A program made the position numbers and the translations under genes. From Hydrogenophaga sp. NFH-34 (GTDB lineage Bacteria > Pseudomonadota > Gammaproteobacteria > Burkholderiales > Burkholderiaceae_C), in contig NZ_JACBGE010000026.1 in assembly GCF_021401345.1 (NCBI RefSeq), positions 1 through 64,000 on the forward strand: a stretch of 64,000 nucleotides of DNA, read 5' to 3'. Positions 54,424-64,000 of this stretch are shown piece by piece (the stretch's first letter is position 1; each line of letters begins with the position of its first letter). The notes under the pieces were generated by a model, which was not told the DNA's origin, made no database searches, and saw only the letters and a program-made list of their open reading frames with translations.

Positions 54424-54627
54424 ATGGCACGCATCACCGTCGAAGACTGCCTGGAGAAAATCCCCAACCGTTTCCAGCTCGTGCTGGCCGCCACCTACCG
54501 CGCCCGCATGCTCAGCCAGGGCCACGCCCCCAAGATCGAGAGCAAGAACAAGCCGGCCGTGACCGCTCTGCGCGAAATCGCTGACGGCAAGGTGGGCCTG
54601 GAAATGCTCAAGAAGGTTCCGACCTGA
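54424..54627 (+). CDS. rpoZ: RNA polymerase omega subunit
   Basis: The 67-residue product is a complete omega subunit: [48 protein letters not shown]. It stabilises the beta' subunit and is part of the ppGpp site. A strong two-way terminator follows at 54671. Confidence 0.97.
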   Translation: MARITVEDCLEKIPNRFQLVLAATYRARMLSQGHAPKIESKNKPAVTALREIADGKVGLEMLKKVPT

Positions 54628-54670
54628 GCACTCTCTTCCGGCAGTGCGCCGCCCCAGACGGGCTGCCCCG

Positions 54671-54712
54671 CCCCAACAAAAAGGCCCGCAACCGCGGGCC
54701 TTTTTGTTGGGG
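54671..54712. terminator. Two-way intrinsic terminator between rpoZ and nadA
   Basis: A 19-bp perfect inverted repeat (CCCCAACAAAAAGGCCCGC and its complement) with loop AACC. It has T runs on both strands, so it can end both convergent units. Confidence 0.93.
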
Positions 54713-54739
54713 TCTCCATGCGGACAGTGCCCCTGCCAA

Positions 54740-55849
54740 TCAGGCCGCGCCGATGTTCGGCACCAGTGCACCCGCGTCGTGCCCGGCCTTGTACGCGGCC
54801 GTGAAAGCCAGCATGCGGTCGATCGGCTGCCGGGCACGCGGGATCAGCGCCGGATCCACCTCGATGGCGTTCAGCCCCCGCTCCAGCACCTGCGCAACCC
54901 CTTCCAGGCCGTTCATCGCCATCCAGGGACAGTGAGCGCAACTCTTGCAGGTGGCGCTGTTGCCGGCCGTGGGCGCCTCGAAGAACACCTTGTCGGGATT
55001 CTGCTGGCGCAGCACATGCATCATGCCGTTGTCGGTGGCAACGATGAACTCGCGGGCAGCCATTTCGCGGGCAGCCTTGAGAATGGCCGACGTGGAACCC
55101 ACCGCATCGGCCAGCGCGATCACATCGGCCGGGCTTTCGGGGTGCACCAGCACCTTGGCCTGGGGATGCTCCTGCTTGAGCGCCTCCAGCTCGAAGCCCT
55201 TGAACTCGTCGTGCACGATGCACGAACCCGACCACATCACCATGTCGGCCCCGGTTTCGCGCTGGATGTAGGCCCCCAGGTGCTTGTCGGGCGCCCACAG
55301 AATCTTGTGCCCCTTGTCCTTGAGGGCCTGCACGATCTCCAGCGCACAGCTGGAGGTCACCAGCCAGTCGGCCCGGGCTTTCACCGCGGCGCTGGTGTTG
55401 GCGTAAACAACGACCGTGCGGTCCGGATGAGCATCACAGAACGCGCTGAATTCGTCGATCGGGCAGCCCAGATCCAGCGAGCAATTGGCGTCGAGATCGG
55501 GCATGAGCACGGTTTTCTCCGGGCTCAGGATCTTGGCCGTCTCGCCCATGAACCGCACCCCCGAAACCACCAGGGTGGTGGCAGCGTGGTCGCGCCCGAA
55601 ACGGGCCATCTCCAGCGAATCGCTGACGATGCCCCCGGTTTCCATGGCCAGGTCCTGCAAGTCCGGGTGCACGTAATAATGCGACACCATGACCGCGTTG
55701 CGTTCCTGGAGCAGGCGGCGAATGCGGTCCTTGAGCTCGGCACGCCGTTTGGGACCGGGCTCGACCGGCACGCGCGCCCAGGCATGCTGGGTCGGGCAGG
55801 CAGGCTGCTCGTACTCGACGTCAATGACGGCGGAATCGGAACTGTTCAT
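54740..55849 (-). CDS. nadA: Quinolinate synthase A
   Basis: The 369-residue [4Fe-4S] enzyme condenses iminoaspartate with dihydroxyacetone phosphate to quinolinate. It shows [80 protein letters not shown] and [10 protein letters not shown] carrying cluster cysteines. ATG 55849 was chosen; a GTG at 55867 is possible. It follows nadC by 37 bases. Confidence 0.95.
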   Translation of the reverse strand: MNSSDSAVIDVEYEQPACPTQHAWARVPVEPGPKRRAELKDRIRRLLQERNAVMVSHYYVHPDLQDLAMETGGIVSDSLEMARFGRDHAATTLVVSGVRFMGETAKILSPEKTVLMPDLDANCSLDLGCPIDEFSAFCDAHPDRTVVVYANTSAAVKARADWLVTSSCALEIVQALKDKGHKILWAPDKHLGAYIQRETGADMVMWSGSCIVHDEFKGFELEALKQEHPQAKVLVHPESPADVIALADAVGSTSAILKAAREMAAREFIVATDNGMMHVLRQQNPDKVFFEAPTAGNSATCKSCAHCPWMAMNGLEGVAQVLERGLNAIEVDPALIPRARQPIDRMLAFTAAYKAGHDAGALVPNIGAA

Positions 55850-55886
55850 GGCGGGGGCGACTGTCACGAAAACGCGGTATCAGGAA

Positions 55887-56750
55887 TCAAAGAGCGTCGA
55901 AACGCATCGAAAAATCAATGGCCTTGACGTCCTTGGTCAAGGCACCGATGGAGATGCGGTCAACCCCGGTTTCTGCAAGGCCGCGCACGGTCTGAAAACT
56001 CACGCCGCCCGAGATTTCGAGGATGGCGCGACCGGCATTGAGGCGCACCGCTTCGCGCAGGGTCGGCAGGTCCATATTGTCCAGCAGGATCATGGTCGCA
56101 CCGCAGCGGAGGGCTTCTTCGAGCTGCGGCAGGGTCTCCACCTCGATCTCCACAAACCGGGCCTGGGGCGCGTCGGTCTGCACCTTCTGCAGCACGGCCG
56201 CCACCCCGCCTGCGGCGGCGATGTGGTTTTCCTTGATCAGGACCGCGTCGTACAGGCCGATGCGGTGGTTCACCCCGCCGCCGGTCTTGACCGCGTACTT
56301 CTGCGCGAGGCGCAGCCCCGGCAGCGTCTTGCGCGTGTCGACAATGGCCGCGCGGGTGCCAGCGACCGCCTCGACGAATGCCCCTGTCTTGGTCGCCACG
56401 GCCGACAACAGTTGCAGGAAGTTCAGCGCCGTGCGCTCGGCGGTCAGCAGGGACTGGGCCCGGCCCTCGATCTCCAGCACCACCTGATCGGCACCGCAGC
56501 GCTGGCCCTCGGCCACGTGCCAGTGCAGGCGCGCCTGGGCATCGCAGGCCAGCACCGCCGCTTCCACCCAGGGGCCGCCGCAGATCACCGCCGGCTCGCG
56601 CGCCAGGATGCGGGCCCGCGCGGTCCGGCCGTTGTCCACCAGGGCAGCGGTCAGGTCACCGGTGCCGACATCTTCGGCCAGCGCGCGCGCCACATCGGCA
56701 CGCGCCAGCGCGGCAAGGTCTTCGGCTGTGAAGTCAGACAAATGTTTCAT
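55887..56750 (-). CDS. nadC: Nicotinate-nucleotide pyrophosphorylase (carboxylating)
   Basis: The 287-residue enzyme turns quinolinate and PRPP into nicotinate mononucleotide. It has ALAEDVGTGDLTAALV, TALNFLQLLSAVATKT, DTRKTLPGLRLAQKYAVKTG with substrate-binding residues, NHRIGLYDAVLIKENH and ILEISGGV. It is the first gene of nadC-nadA and diverges from panB. Confidence 0.96.
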   Translation of the reverse strand: MKHLSDFTAEDLAALARADVARALAEDVGTGDLTAALVDNGRTARARILAREPAVICGGPWVEAAVLACDAQARLHWHVAEGQRCGADQVVLEIEGRAQSLLTAERTALNFLQLLSAVATKTGAFVEAVAGTRAAIVDTRKTLPGLRLAQKYAVKTGGGVNHRIGLYDAVLIKENHIAAAGGVAAVLQKVQTDAPQARFVEIEVETLPQLEEALRCGATMILLDNMDLPTLREAVRLNAGRAILEISGGVSFQTVRGLAETGVDRISIGALTKDVKAIDFSMRFDAL

Positions 56751-56830
56751 GGGGGTCGAGCATACCGGGATCGAAATGACCAGATGGAATATAGTGCGCC
56801 CCACTGTGACCACCTCATGAGGAACAAACC

Positions 56831-58635
<1,805 letters not shown>

Positions 58636-58670
58636 GCCGGGCCCGATGGGTGCCAGGGCGGCACTCGCCT

Positions 58671-59690
58671 TCAGAGCGCTTCGTCTTTCGGATCACGTCC
58701 CATGAGAGCCGCCACGGCTTCAGCGGGCTTGAGACGCCCTTCGAGCAAGGCCACCACGCCTTCGCTGATGGGCATTTCCACCCCGAGGGCACGGGCCCGC
58801 TGCACCACTGTGCGCGCGCTGTAAACCCCTTCGGCCACATGGCCCAAGGAGTCGACCGCCTGCCGCAAGCTCAACCCCTGGGCGAGCAGTTGGCCCACCT
58901 TGCGGTTGCGCGACAGATCTCCCGTGGCGGTGAGCACCAGATCGCCCAGGCCCGACAGCCCCATGAAGGTGTCCGCGCGCGCCCCCAGCGCCAGTCCAAG
59001 CCGTGTCATTTCGGCCAGCCCGCGGGTGACCAGCGCGGCCCGCGCGTTGAGCCCCAGCGCCAGTCCGTCGCAAAGGCCGGTGGCAATGGCCAGCACGTTC
59101 TTGACCGCACCGCCCACCTCGACGCCCACGATGTCTTCGTTGGCATAGACCCGCAGCGTGGGGCCATGGAATGCCGCGACCAGCGCCTCTCGAACACTGG
59201 CGTGTTCGCTGGCGGCAACCAGCGCTGTCGGCTGGCCCCGGGCCACTTCCTGGGCAAAACTCGGGCCGCTGAGCACGCCGGCCCGCAATTGCGGGGCCAC
59301 GGCCGCCGCCACTTCATGCCCCATCAGACCCGCCGCGCCCGGCTCTTGCGAAGACTCGAAACCTTTGCACAGCCACGCGACGGGCACGTGCAGCGTGCGC
59401 AAATGGGTCAGCATGCCCCGCAGGGCGGCCATGGGCGAGCCGATGATGATCAGATCCGCCCGGGCCAGCAACCCGGCATCGGGCGACAACGGCTCGTGGC
59501 TGACCTGCAGCACCGGCGGAAACGGATGCCCGGGCAGATAGCGCGTGTTTTCGCGCGCCGCCTGCATCTGGACCGCCTGGGCCGCATCGCGGGCCCAGAG
59601 CGTGACCTCATGGCAAGCGCCCGCATGCCCGGCGGCATTGATGGCCAGCGCCGTTCCCCAGGCACCTGCACCGAGGACGACGATCTTCAT
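58671..59690 (-). CDS. gpsA: Glycerol-3-phosphate dehydrogenase (NAD(P)+)
   Basis: The 339-residue enzyme reduces dihydroxyacetone phosphate for phospholipid synthesis. It has the Rossmann start [60 protein letters not shown] with the catalytic Lys, and [18 protein letters not shown]. It ends the rhodanese-grxC-secB-gpsA unit, 13 bases after secB. Confidence 0.95.
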   Translation of the reverse strand: MKIVVLGAGAWGTALAINAAGHAGACHEVTLWARDAAQAVQMQAARENTRYLPGHPFPPVLQVSHEPLSPDAGLLARADLIIIGSPMAALRGMLTHLRTLHVPVAWLCKGFESSQEPGAAGLMGHEVAAAVAPQLRAGVLSGPSFAQEVARGQPTALVAASEHASVREALVAAFHGPTLRVYANEDIVGVEVGGAVKNVLAIATGLCDGLALGLNARAALVTRGLAEMTRLGLALGARADTFMGLSGLGDLVLTATGDLSRNRKVGQLLAQGLSLRQAVDSLGHVAEGVYSARTVVQRARALGVEMPISEGVVALLEGRLKPAEAVAALMGRDPKDEAL

Positions 59691-59703
59691 CCCCGGGTCC
59701 CGC

Positions 59704-60147
59704 TTATTGGGTGGCGCCGTTGGTCCCAGCCGCCTGTTGCTGCTCGTACATGGCCTGGAAGTTGATCTCGGCCAGGTGCACCGGCGGGAAGCCGCCGCGC
59801 TGGATCAGGTCGGCGACGTTGCCGCGCAGGTAGGGATAGACGATCTGCGGACAGGCAATGCCCATGATCGGCCCCATCTGTTCTTGCGGCAGGTTGCGGA
59901 TCTCGAAAATGCCGGCTTGCTTGGCCTCGACCAGGAACACGGTCTTGTCCTTGATCTTGGTCTGCACCGTGGCGGTCACCGTGATCTCGTAGACGCCATC
60001 GGCCGCCGGGCTGGCTTCCACGCCCAGTTGGATATCGACCGACGGCTGTTCCTGCTCCAGCAGGATGGCGGGCGAATTGGGCTGCTCCAGAGAGGCTTCC
60101 TTCAGGTAGATGCGCTGGATCTGGAACACGGGATCTTGGTCGGCCAT
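59704..60147 (-). CDS. secB: Protein-export chaperone SecB
   Basis: The 147-residue tetrameric chaperone keeps preproteins unfolded for SecA. It shows [58 protein letters not shown] and [20 protein letters not shown]. It lies between grxC and gpsA, 111 bases after grxC. Confidence 0.96.
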   Translation of the reverse strand: MADQDPVFQIQRIYLKEASLEQPNSPAILLEQEQPSVDIQLGVEASPAADGVYEITVTATVQTKIKDKTVFLVEAKQAGIFEIRNLPQEQMGPIMGIACPQIVYPYLRGNVADLIQRGGFPPVHLAEINFQAMYEQQQAAGTNGATQ

Positions 60148-60258
60148 GATGTGCTTTCAAACGTCGGACAAAACAAAGCCCGCCGGGGAGGCGTCCCGCA
60201 GCGGGCACTGGGCGATTATCGCCTTTGCGCCAGAGGCCCCGGCAAGCGGGCCACCAGC

Positions 60259-60522
60259 TCAGCCCTGTTGCAACAGGGGAACCAGTCCGCCCTGGGCGTC
60301 CAGGGCGTGCAGGTCGTCACTGCCACCGACGTGGGTGGTTCCGATGAAGATCTGCGGCACGCTGGTGCGACCGGTGATGCGTGTCATCTCGGCACGCACA
60401 TCCGGGCGGCCGTCGACCACGATCTCTTCGTAATCGGTCACCCCCCGGCGCTGCAGTAGGGCCTTGGCGCGGACGCAGTAGGGGCAGTAGTCGCTGGAAT
60501 AGATGCGAACGTGCTGGGCCAT
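60259..60522 (-). CDS. grxC: Glutaredoxin 3
   Basis: The 87-residue glutaredoxin has the active site SSDYCPYCVRAKALL (CPYC) and the glutathione-binding TSVPQIFIGTTHVGGSDDLH. It reduces disulfides with glutathione. It starts 3 bases after the rhodanese gene and is followed by secB. Confidence 0.95.
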   Translation of the reverse strand: MAQHVRIYSSDYCPYCVRAKALLQRRGVTDYEEIVVDGRPDVRAEMTRITGRTSVPQIFIGTTHVGGSDDLHALDAQGGLVPLLQQG

Positions 60523-60525
60523 GGC

Positions 60526-60936
60526 TCAGGCCTTCTCGACCGGTAGGCTCGCGCCGCGCCAGGCCGCCAGGCCGCCAGACAGGCTCTGCGCCTTCTCGTA
60601 GCCCAGCTTGCGTGCGACGGCCACCGCGCGCTTGGAACGCACGCCAGAGGCACAGACCAGAATCACGGGCAATGCCTTGTTCTTGACCACGGCAGGCAGG
60701 CGGCTTTCCAGGTCGGCCAGGGGCACGTTTTTGGCGCCAGCCACGTGGCCCGCCGCATATTCTTCGGGGCTGCAGACATCGACCACCACCGCTTTTTCAC
60801 GGTTGATCAGTTGCACCGCGTCGGTCGGGTTGAGCGCACCGCTGCCCGCACCACTGCGCAGCACCGGCCACAACAACATGCCTCCGGAAACCACGGCCAC
60901 GGCGATCAGGGTCCAGTTTTCGACAAAGAAACTCAC
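60526..60936 (-). CDS. Membrane-anchored rhodanese-like protein
   Basis: From GTG 60936, after AAGGTG, the 136-residue product has one N-terminal membrane helix (LIAVAVVSGGMLLWPVL) and a rhodanese domain with AVVVDVCSPEEYAAGHVAGA and the active-site loop CASGVRSKRA. Such proteins move sulfane sulfur or bind thiols. It is the first gene of the grxC-secB-gpsA unit, a layout seen widely in proteobacteria. Confidence 0.88.
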   Translation of the reverse strand: MSFFVENWTLIAVAVVSGGMLLWPVLRSGAGSGALNPTDAVQLINREKAVVVDVCSPEEYAAGHVAGAKNVPLADLESRLPAVVKNKALPVILVCASGVRSKRAVAVARKLGYEKAQSLSGGLAAWRGASLPVEKA

Positions 60937-61076
60937 AGGGTTCACCTTTCTGGGACAAGGCAGGGATTCTAAAATGTCTGGTTTACCAAGGCGCGGGCAT
61001 GGCCGTTCTTTCTCTCCCCATGCGCTGACGACCCGCCCTCTCCGCCCAGAAACCGATCCGCTCACTGCCGCACACC

Positions 61077-61823
61077 ATGTACAAACTCGTCCTGATCCGC
61101 CACGGCGAATCCACCTGGAACCTCGAAAACCGTTTCACCGGCTGGACCGATGTCGAGCTGACCCCCACCGGCGTGGCGCAGGCCCTGGAAGCCGGCCGGC
61201 TGCTCAAGGCAGAAGGCTGGGACTTCGACGTGGCCTACACCTCCGTGCTCAAGCGCGCCACCCACACCCTCTGGCATGTGCTGGACGCCATGGACCGCAC
61301 CTGGCTGCCCGTGGTCAAGAGCTGGCGCCTCAACGAGCGCCACTACGGCGCGCTGCAGGGATTGAACAAAGCCGACATGGCCAAGCAATACGGTGAAGCG
61401 CAGGTGCTGGTCTGGCGCCGCAGCTACGACACCCCGCCGCCGGCGCTGGAACCGACCGATCCGCGTTGCGAACGCAGCGACCGCCGCTACGAAAAGCTCA
61501 CGCCTTCCGACGTGCCCCTGACCGAATGCCTCAAGGACACCGTGGCCCGGGTCATCCCGTTCTGGAACGAGGCCCTGGCGCCGGCCATCAAGAGTGGCAA
61601 GCGCGTGGTCGTGGCCGCCCACGGCAACTCGATCCGCGCGCTGGTGAAATACCTGGACGGCATCTCCGACGCCAACATCGTGAACCTGAACATCCCGAAC
61701 GGCATTCCGCTCGTGTACGAGCTGGACGCCGAGCTCAAACCCATCCGCCACTACTACCTGGGCGATGCGGAAGCAGCAGCCAAGGCCGCCGCCGCCGTGG
61801 CGGCCCAGGGCCAGAAAGGCTGA
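61077..61823 (+). CDS. gpmA: Phosphoglycerate mutase (2,3-bisphosphoglycerate-dependent)
   Basis: The 248-residue glycolytic enzyme has [20 protein letters not shown] with the catalytic His, [35 protein letters not shown] and [18 protein letters not shown] with the second His. The C-terminus carries an extra Ala-rich tail. It diverges from the rhodanese operon. Confidence 0.96.
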   Translation: MYKLVLIRHGESTWNLENRFTGWTDVELTPTGVAQALEAGRLLKAEGWDFDVAYTSVLKRATHTLWHVLDAMDRTWLPVVKSWRLNERHYGALQGLNKADMAKQYGEAQVLVWRRSYDTPPPALEPTDPRCERSDRRYEKLTPSDVPLTECLKDTVARVIPFWNEALAPAIKSGKRVVVAAHGNSIRALVKYLDGISDANIVNLNIPNGIPLVYELDAELKPIRHYYLGDAEAAAKAAAAVAAQGQKG

Positions 61824-61951
61824 GCCCGCGCGGCAAGGCGCTACAGCCTGCCGGGTTTTGGTGGAACCGCCAAGGCCTCGCAGCACTCCAAGGTGTATAT
61901 TGATCCGGAATGGGCGCCTAAGCGCCCGGCCCGAGCTTGCGGGGAATGTTC

Positions 61952-63439
61952 ATGGCGAAACAGATGAGTCCCAAACTCAAGATTGCCGGCTGGATTGCCG
62001 TCGGCGCAGTGGCAGGTGCCCTCACCACGGTGCAGTTGCAGGCAGTGGCGCGCAGCACCCTGGCGCCCCTGCCTCTGGAGGAATTGCAGCAATTGGCGGC
62101 CGTCTTCGGCATGGTCAAGACCGACTATGTGGAGCCGGTGGACGAGAAAAAGCTGATCTCCGACGCCATCGCCGGCATGGTGGCCAGCCTCGACCCCCAC
62201 TCGCAGTATTTCGACAAGAAGTCGTTCAAGGAATTCCGCGAAGGCACTTCCGGGCGTTTCGTCGGCGTGGGCATCGAGATCACGATGGAAGACGGCCTGG
62301 TGAAGGTGGTGTCCCCCATCGAAGACTCCCCCGCTTTCCGCGCCGGCCTCAAGTCGGGTGACCTGATCACCAAGATCGACGACACCGCCGTCAAAGGCCT
62401 GACGATCAACGATGCGGTCAAGCTGATGCGCGGCGAGCCCCGCACCAAGGTGCTGCTGACCATCTTCCGCAAGGACGAGAACCGCAGCTTCCCGGTGACC
62501 ATCGTGCGCGAAGAGATCAAGACCCAGAGCGTCAAGACGCGCGTGATCGCACCGGGCTACGCCTGGGTGCGCGTGTCCCAGTTCCAGGAGCGCACGGTCG
62601 ACGACTTCGCGCGCAAGCTGGAAGACATCTACAAGGCCGACCCCCAACTCAAGGGCCTGGTGCTGGATCTGCGCAACGATCCGGGCGGACTGCTCGACGC
62701 TGCCGTGGCCCTGTCGGCCGCGTTCCTGCCCGAAAACGTGACCGTCGTGTCCACCAACGGGCAACTGGAAGACAGCAAGTTCGTCTACAAGGCCGTGCCC
62801 CAGCACTACCTGCGCCGCGGCGGTACCGACCCGATCGCCCGCCTGACCCGCAACACCAACGGCTCGTTCAAGACCTTGCCGCTCGTGGTGCTGGTCAATG
62901 AGGGATCGGCCTCGGCCAGCGAAATCGTGGCTGGCGCCCTGCAGGACCACAAGCGCGCCACCCTGCTGGGCAGCCAGACCTTCGGCAAGGGTTCGGTGCA
63001 GACCGTGCGGCCGCTGGGGCCCGATACCGCCCTCAAGCTCACCACCGCGCGCTACTACACCCCCAACGGCACCTCGATCCAGGCCCGCGGCATCATTCCC
63101 GACCTGTTGGTCGACGAAACCGCCGAGGGCAATGTGTTCGCCGCCTTCCGCACCCGCGAAGCCGACCTGCAAAAGCACCTGATCGGCAAAGAAGAGGTCA
63201 CCAACGGCCCCATGACGGATACCCAGCGCGCCGCCGAACAGCAACGCGAAGAAGCCCGCGAGCAGGCCCGCAAGCGCCTGGAGGAAGAAGCCAAGAAGAA
63301 TCCGGGGCAGCGCCTGATCCCCGAGTTCGGCAGCGAGAAGGACTTCCAGCTCCAGCAGGCCCTGAATCGCCTCAAGGGGCAGCCGGTGGTGCTGAGCCAG
63401 TCACAGACACCCCGGGAAGAAGAGAAGAAAGAAAACTGA
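61952..63439 (+). CDS. Carboxyl-terminal processing protease (S41)
   Basis: The 495-residue periplasmic protease has an N-terminal signal or anchor helix (LKIAGWIAVGAVAGALTTVQ), a PDZ domain at about 85-170 (GRFVGVGIEITMEDGLVKVV, GDLITKIDDTAVKG) and the S41 catalytic core with Ser in NEGSASASEIVAGAL and Lys in GSQTFGKGSVQTV. The last 70 residues are a charged Glu/Arg/Lys helix. It trims exposed C-termini in the envelope. ATG 61952 follows GGGGA; TTG 61937 and ATG 61946 are alternatives. Confidence 0.93.
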   Translation: MAKQMSPKLKIAGWIAVGAVAGALTTVQLQAVARSTLAPLPLEELQQLAAVFGMVKTDYVEPVDEKKLISDAIAGMVASLDPHSQYFDKKSFKEFREGTSGRFVGVGIEITMEDGLVKVVSPIEDSPAFRAGLKSGDLITKIDDTAVKGLTINDAVKLMRGEPRTKVLLTIFRKDENRSFPVTIVREEIKTQSVKTRVIAPGYAWVRVSQFQERTVDDFARKLEDIYKADPQLKGLVLDLRNDPGGLLDAAVALSAAFLPENVTVVSTNGQLEDSKFVYKAVPQHYLRRGGTDPIARLTRNTNGSFKTLPLVVLVNEGSASASEIVAGALQDHKRATLLGSQTFGKGSVQTVRPLGPDTALKLTTARYYTPNGTSIQARGIIPDLLVDETAEGNVFAAFRTREADLQKHLIGKEEVTNGPMTDTQRAAEQQREEAREQARKRLEEEAKKNPGQRLIPEFGSEKDFQLQQALNRLKGQPVVLSQSQTPREEEKKEN

Positions 63440-63445
63440 TCCCAC

Positions 63446-63469
63446 AGCCCGCCTCCCCGGCGGGCTTTT
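63446..63469 (+). terminator. Intrinsic terminator after the protease gene
   Basis: AGCCCGCC and GGCGGGCT pair around TCCCC, followed by TTT. It ends 4 bases before the TTG start of the next gene. Confidence 0.75.
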
Positions 63470-63473
63470 CACT

Positions 63474-64000
63474 TTGGACGACCCACAACTCCTGCGCTAT
63501 GCGCGCCACCTGTTGCTCGACGAGATCGGCGTCGAAGGGCAAGAGCGCCTGCTGGCTTCGCACGCGCTGATCATCGGCGCCGGCGGCCTGGGATCGCCCG
63601 TTGCGCTCTATCTGGGCAGCGCGGGTGTGGGACACCTCACGGTGGTGGATGCCGACACCGTCGATGCCACCAACCTGCAGCGTCAGATCGCGCACACCCT
63701 GGCCCGCATCGGCCATGCCAAGGTCGACTCCGTGCGCGAAGCCGTGGCCGCCATCAACCCCGACCCGGTGGTCACGGCACACGCCGCACACGCCGACGAC
63801 GCCCTGCTCGCGCGACTGGTACCCACTGCGGACGTGGTGATCGACTGCACCGACAACTTTGCCACCCGCCAGGCCATCAACCGCGCCTGTGTCGAACATG
63901 GCAAACCGCTGGTCTCGGGAGCAGCCCTTCGCCTGGACGGCCAACTGAGCGTTTTCGACCCGCGCGATGCGGCGTCGCCCTGTTATGCCTGCGTGTTTCC
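63474..64000 (+). CDS. ThiF/MoeB/HesA-type adenylyltransferase, cut by window edge
   Basis: 175 codons are present, without a stop. The frame from TTG 63474 reads LLRYARHLLLDEIGVEGQER, the nucleotide-binding ALIIGAGGLGSPVALYLGSA, VVDADTVDATNLQRQIAHT with the conserved Asp, Asn and Arg, DCTDNFATRQAINRAC and the start of the CYACVF cysteine motif. It adenylates the C-terminus of a ThiS- or MoaD-like sulfur carrier. No ATG is available at the usual start, and a terminator lies just upstream. Confidence 0.88.
   Translation, partial: MDDPQLLRYARHLLLDEIGVEGQERLLASHALIIGAGGLGSPVALYLGSAGVGHLTVVDADTVDATNLQRQIAHTLARIGHAKVDSVREAVAAINPDPVVTAHAAHADDALLARLVPTADVVIDCTDNFATRQAINRACVEHGKPLVSGAALRLDGQLSVFDPRDAASPCYACVF

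Overview
The window is a high-GC chromosome segment that looks like a betaproteobacterium of the order Burkholderiales, most likely family Comamonadaceae (Hydrogenophaga/Acidovorax type). This is inferred from gene content and order (yicC-gmk-rpoZ, nadC-nadA, panB-panC, gpsA-secB-grxC-rhodanese, kinase-PP2C-rph-rdgB-hemW, urtABCDE with urease) and from the dense, ATGA-overlapping gene packing. No rRNA, phage, insertion sequence or CRISPR array was seen. One tRNA-Ser(UGA) is present.

Layout. (1) 117-2344: two surface-glycan type genes, the upstream one with an in-frame TGA near its 5' end. (2) 2600-11598: a purine uptake and oxidation locus. It holds an NCS2 purine permease, one NMT1/THI5-type ABC importer core served by two different binding proteins, a zinc nucleobase deaminase, two different Fe(II)/2-oxoglutarate oxygenases and a VOC protein. 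The two oxygenase-side operons diverge from a shared 541-bp region. There each transcript appears to begin at a sigma-54-like promoter and to carry a copy of the same small RNA fold, which I read as the NMT1-motif (xanthine) riboswitch. The first ABC operon has its own sigma-54 promoter with an NtrC-type enhancer site. (3) 11689-30524: urea uptake and hydrolysis. ureD lies alone at one end, followed by a TPR pseudo-receiver gene. Next come urtABCDE on the minus strand, a LuxR-type response regulator, and a giant sensor that fuses an NCS1 permease, a Cys-rich module and a hybrid histidine kinase. ureA-hupE-ureBCEFG then follow on the plus strand. Kinase and ureA diverge from 139 bp containing back-to-back sigma-54 promoters around an NtrC-type site. 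Two identical-pattern palindromes upstream of urtA are good candidates for the response-regulator operator. Regions 2 and 3 together describe nitrogen scavenging from purines and urea under nitrogen limitation.

(4) 30550-31953: tRNA-Ser and a membrane acyltransferase. (5) 32293-40350: a decaying toxin/effector island of lower and uneven GC. It includes a DUF2235-type lipase effector, a lipoprotein and a Sel1-like partner, a frameshifted gene, a glycine-rich protein, a 5'-truncated HlyC-type toxin acyltransferase, and fragments duplicated from its own genes. (6) 40476-48208: small secreted protein, TSUP exporter, LysR regulator, epoxide-hydrolase-like enzyme, and a three-gene phosphorelay whose first kinase lacks the phosphoacceptor histidine. 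(7) 48221-64000: core housekeeping. In order this is hemW, rdgB, rph, a PP2C phosphatase with its Ser/Thr kinase, yicC-gmk-rpoZ, NAD synthesis, pantothenate synthesis, gpsA-secB-grxC-rhodanese, gpmA, a carboxyl-terminal protease, and the start of a ThiF/MoeB-type gene cut by the window edge.

All homology statements are made from recognisable motifs and gene order; no database search was run.
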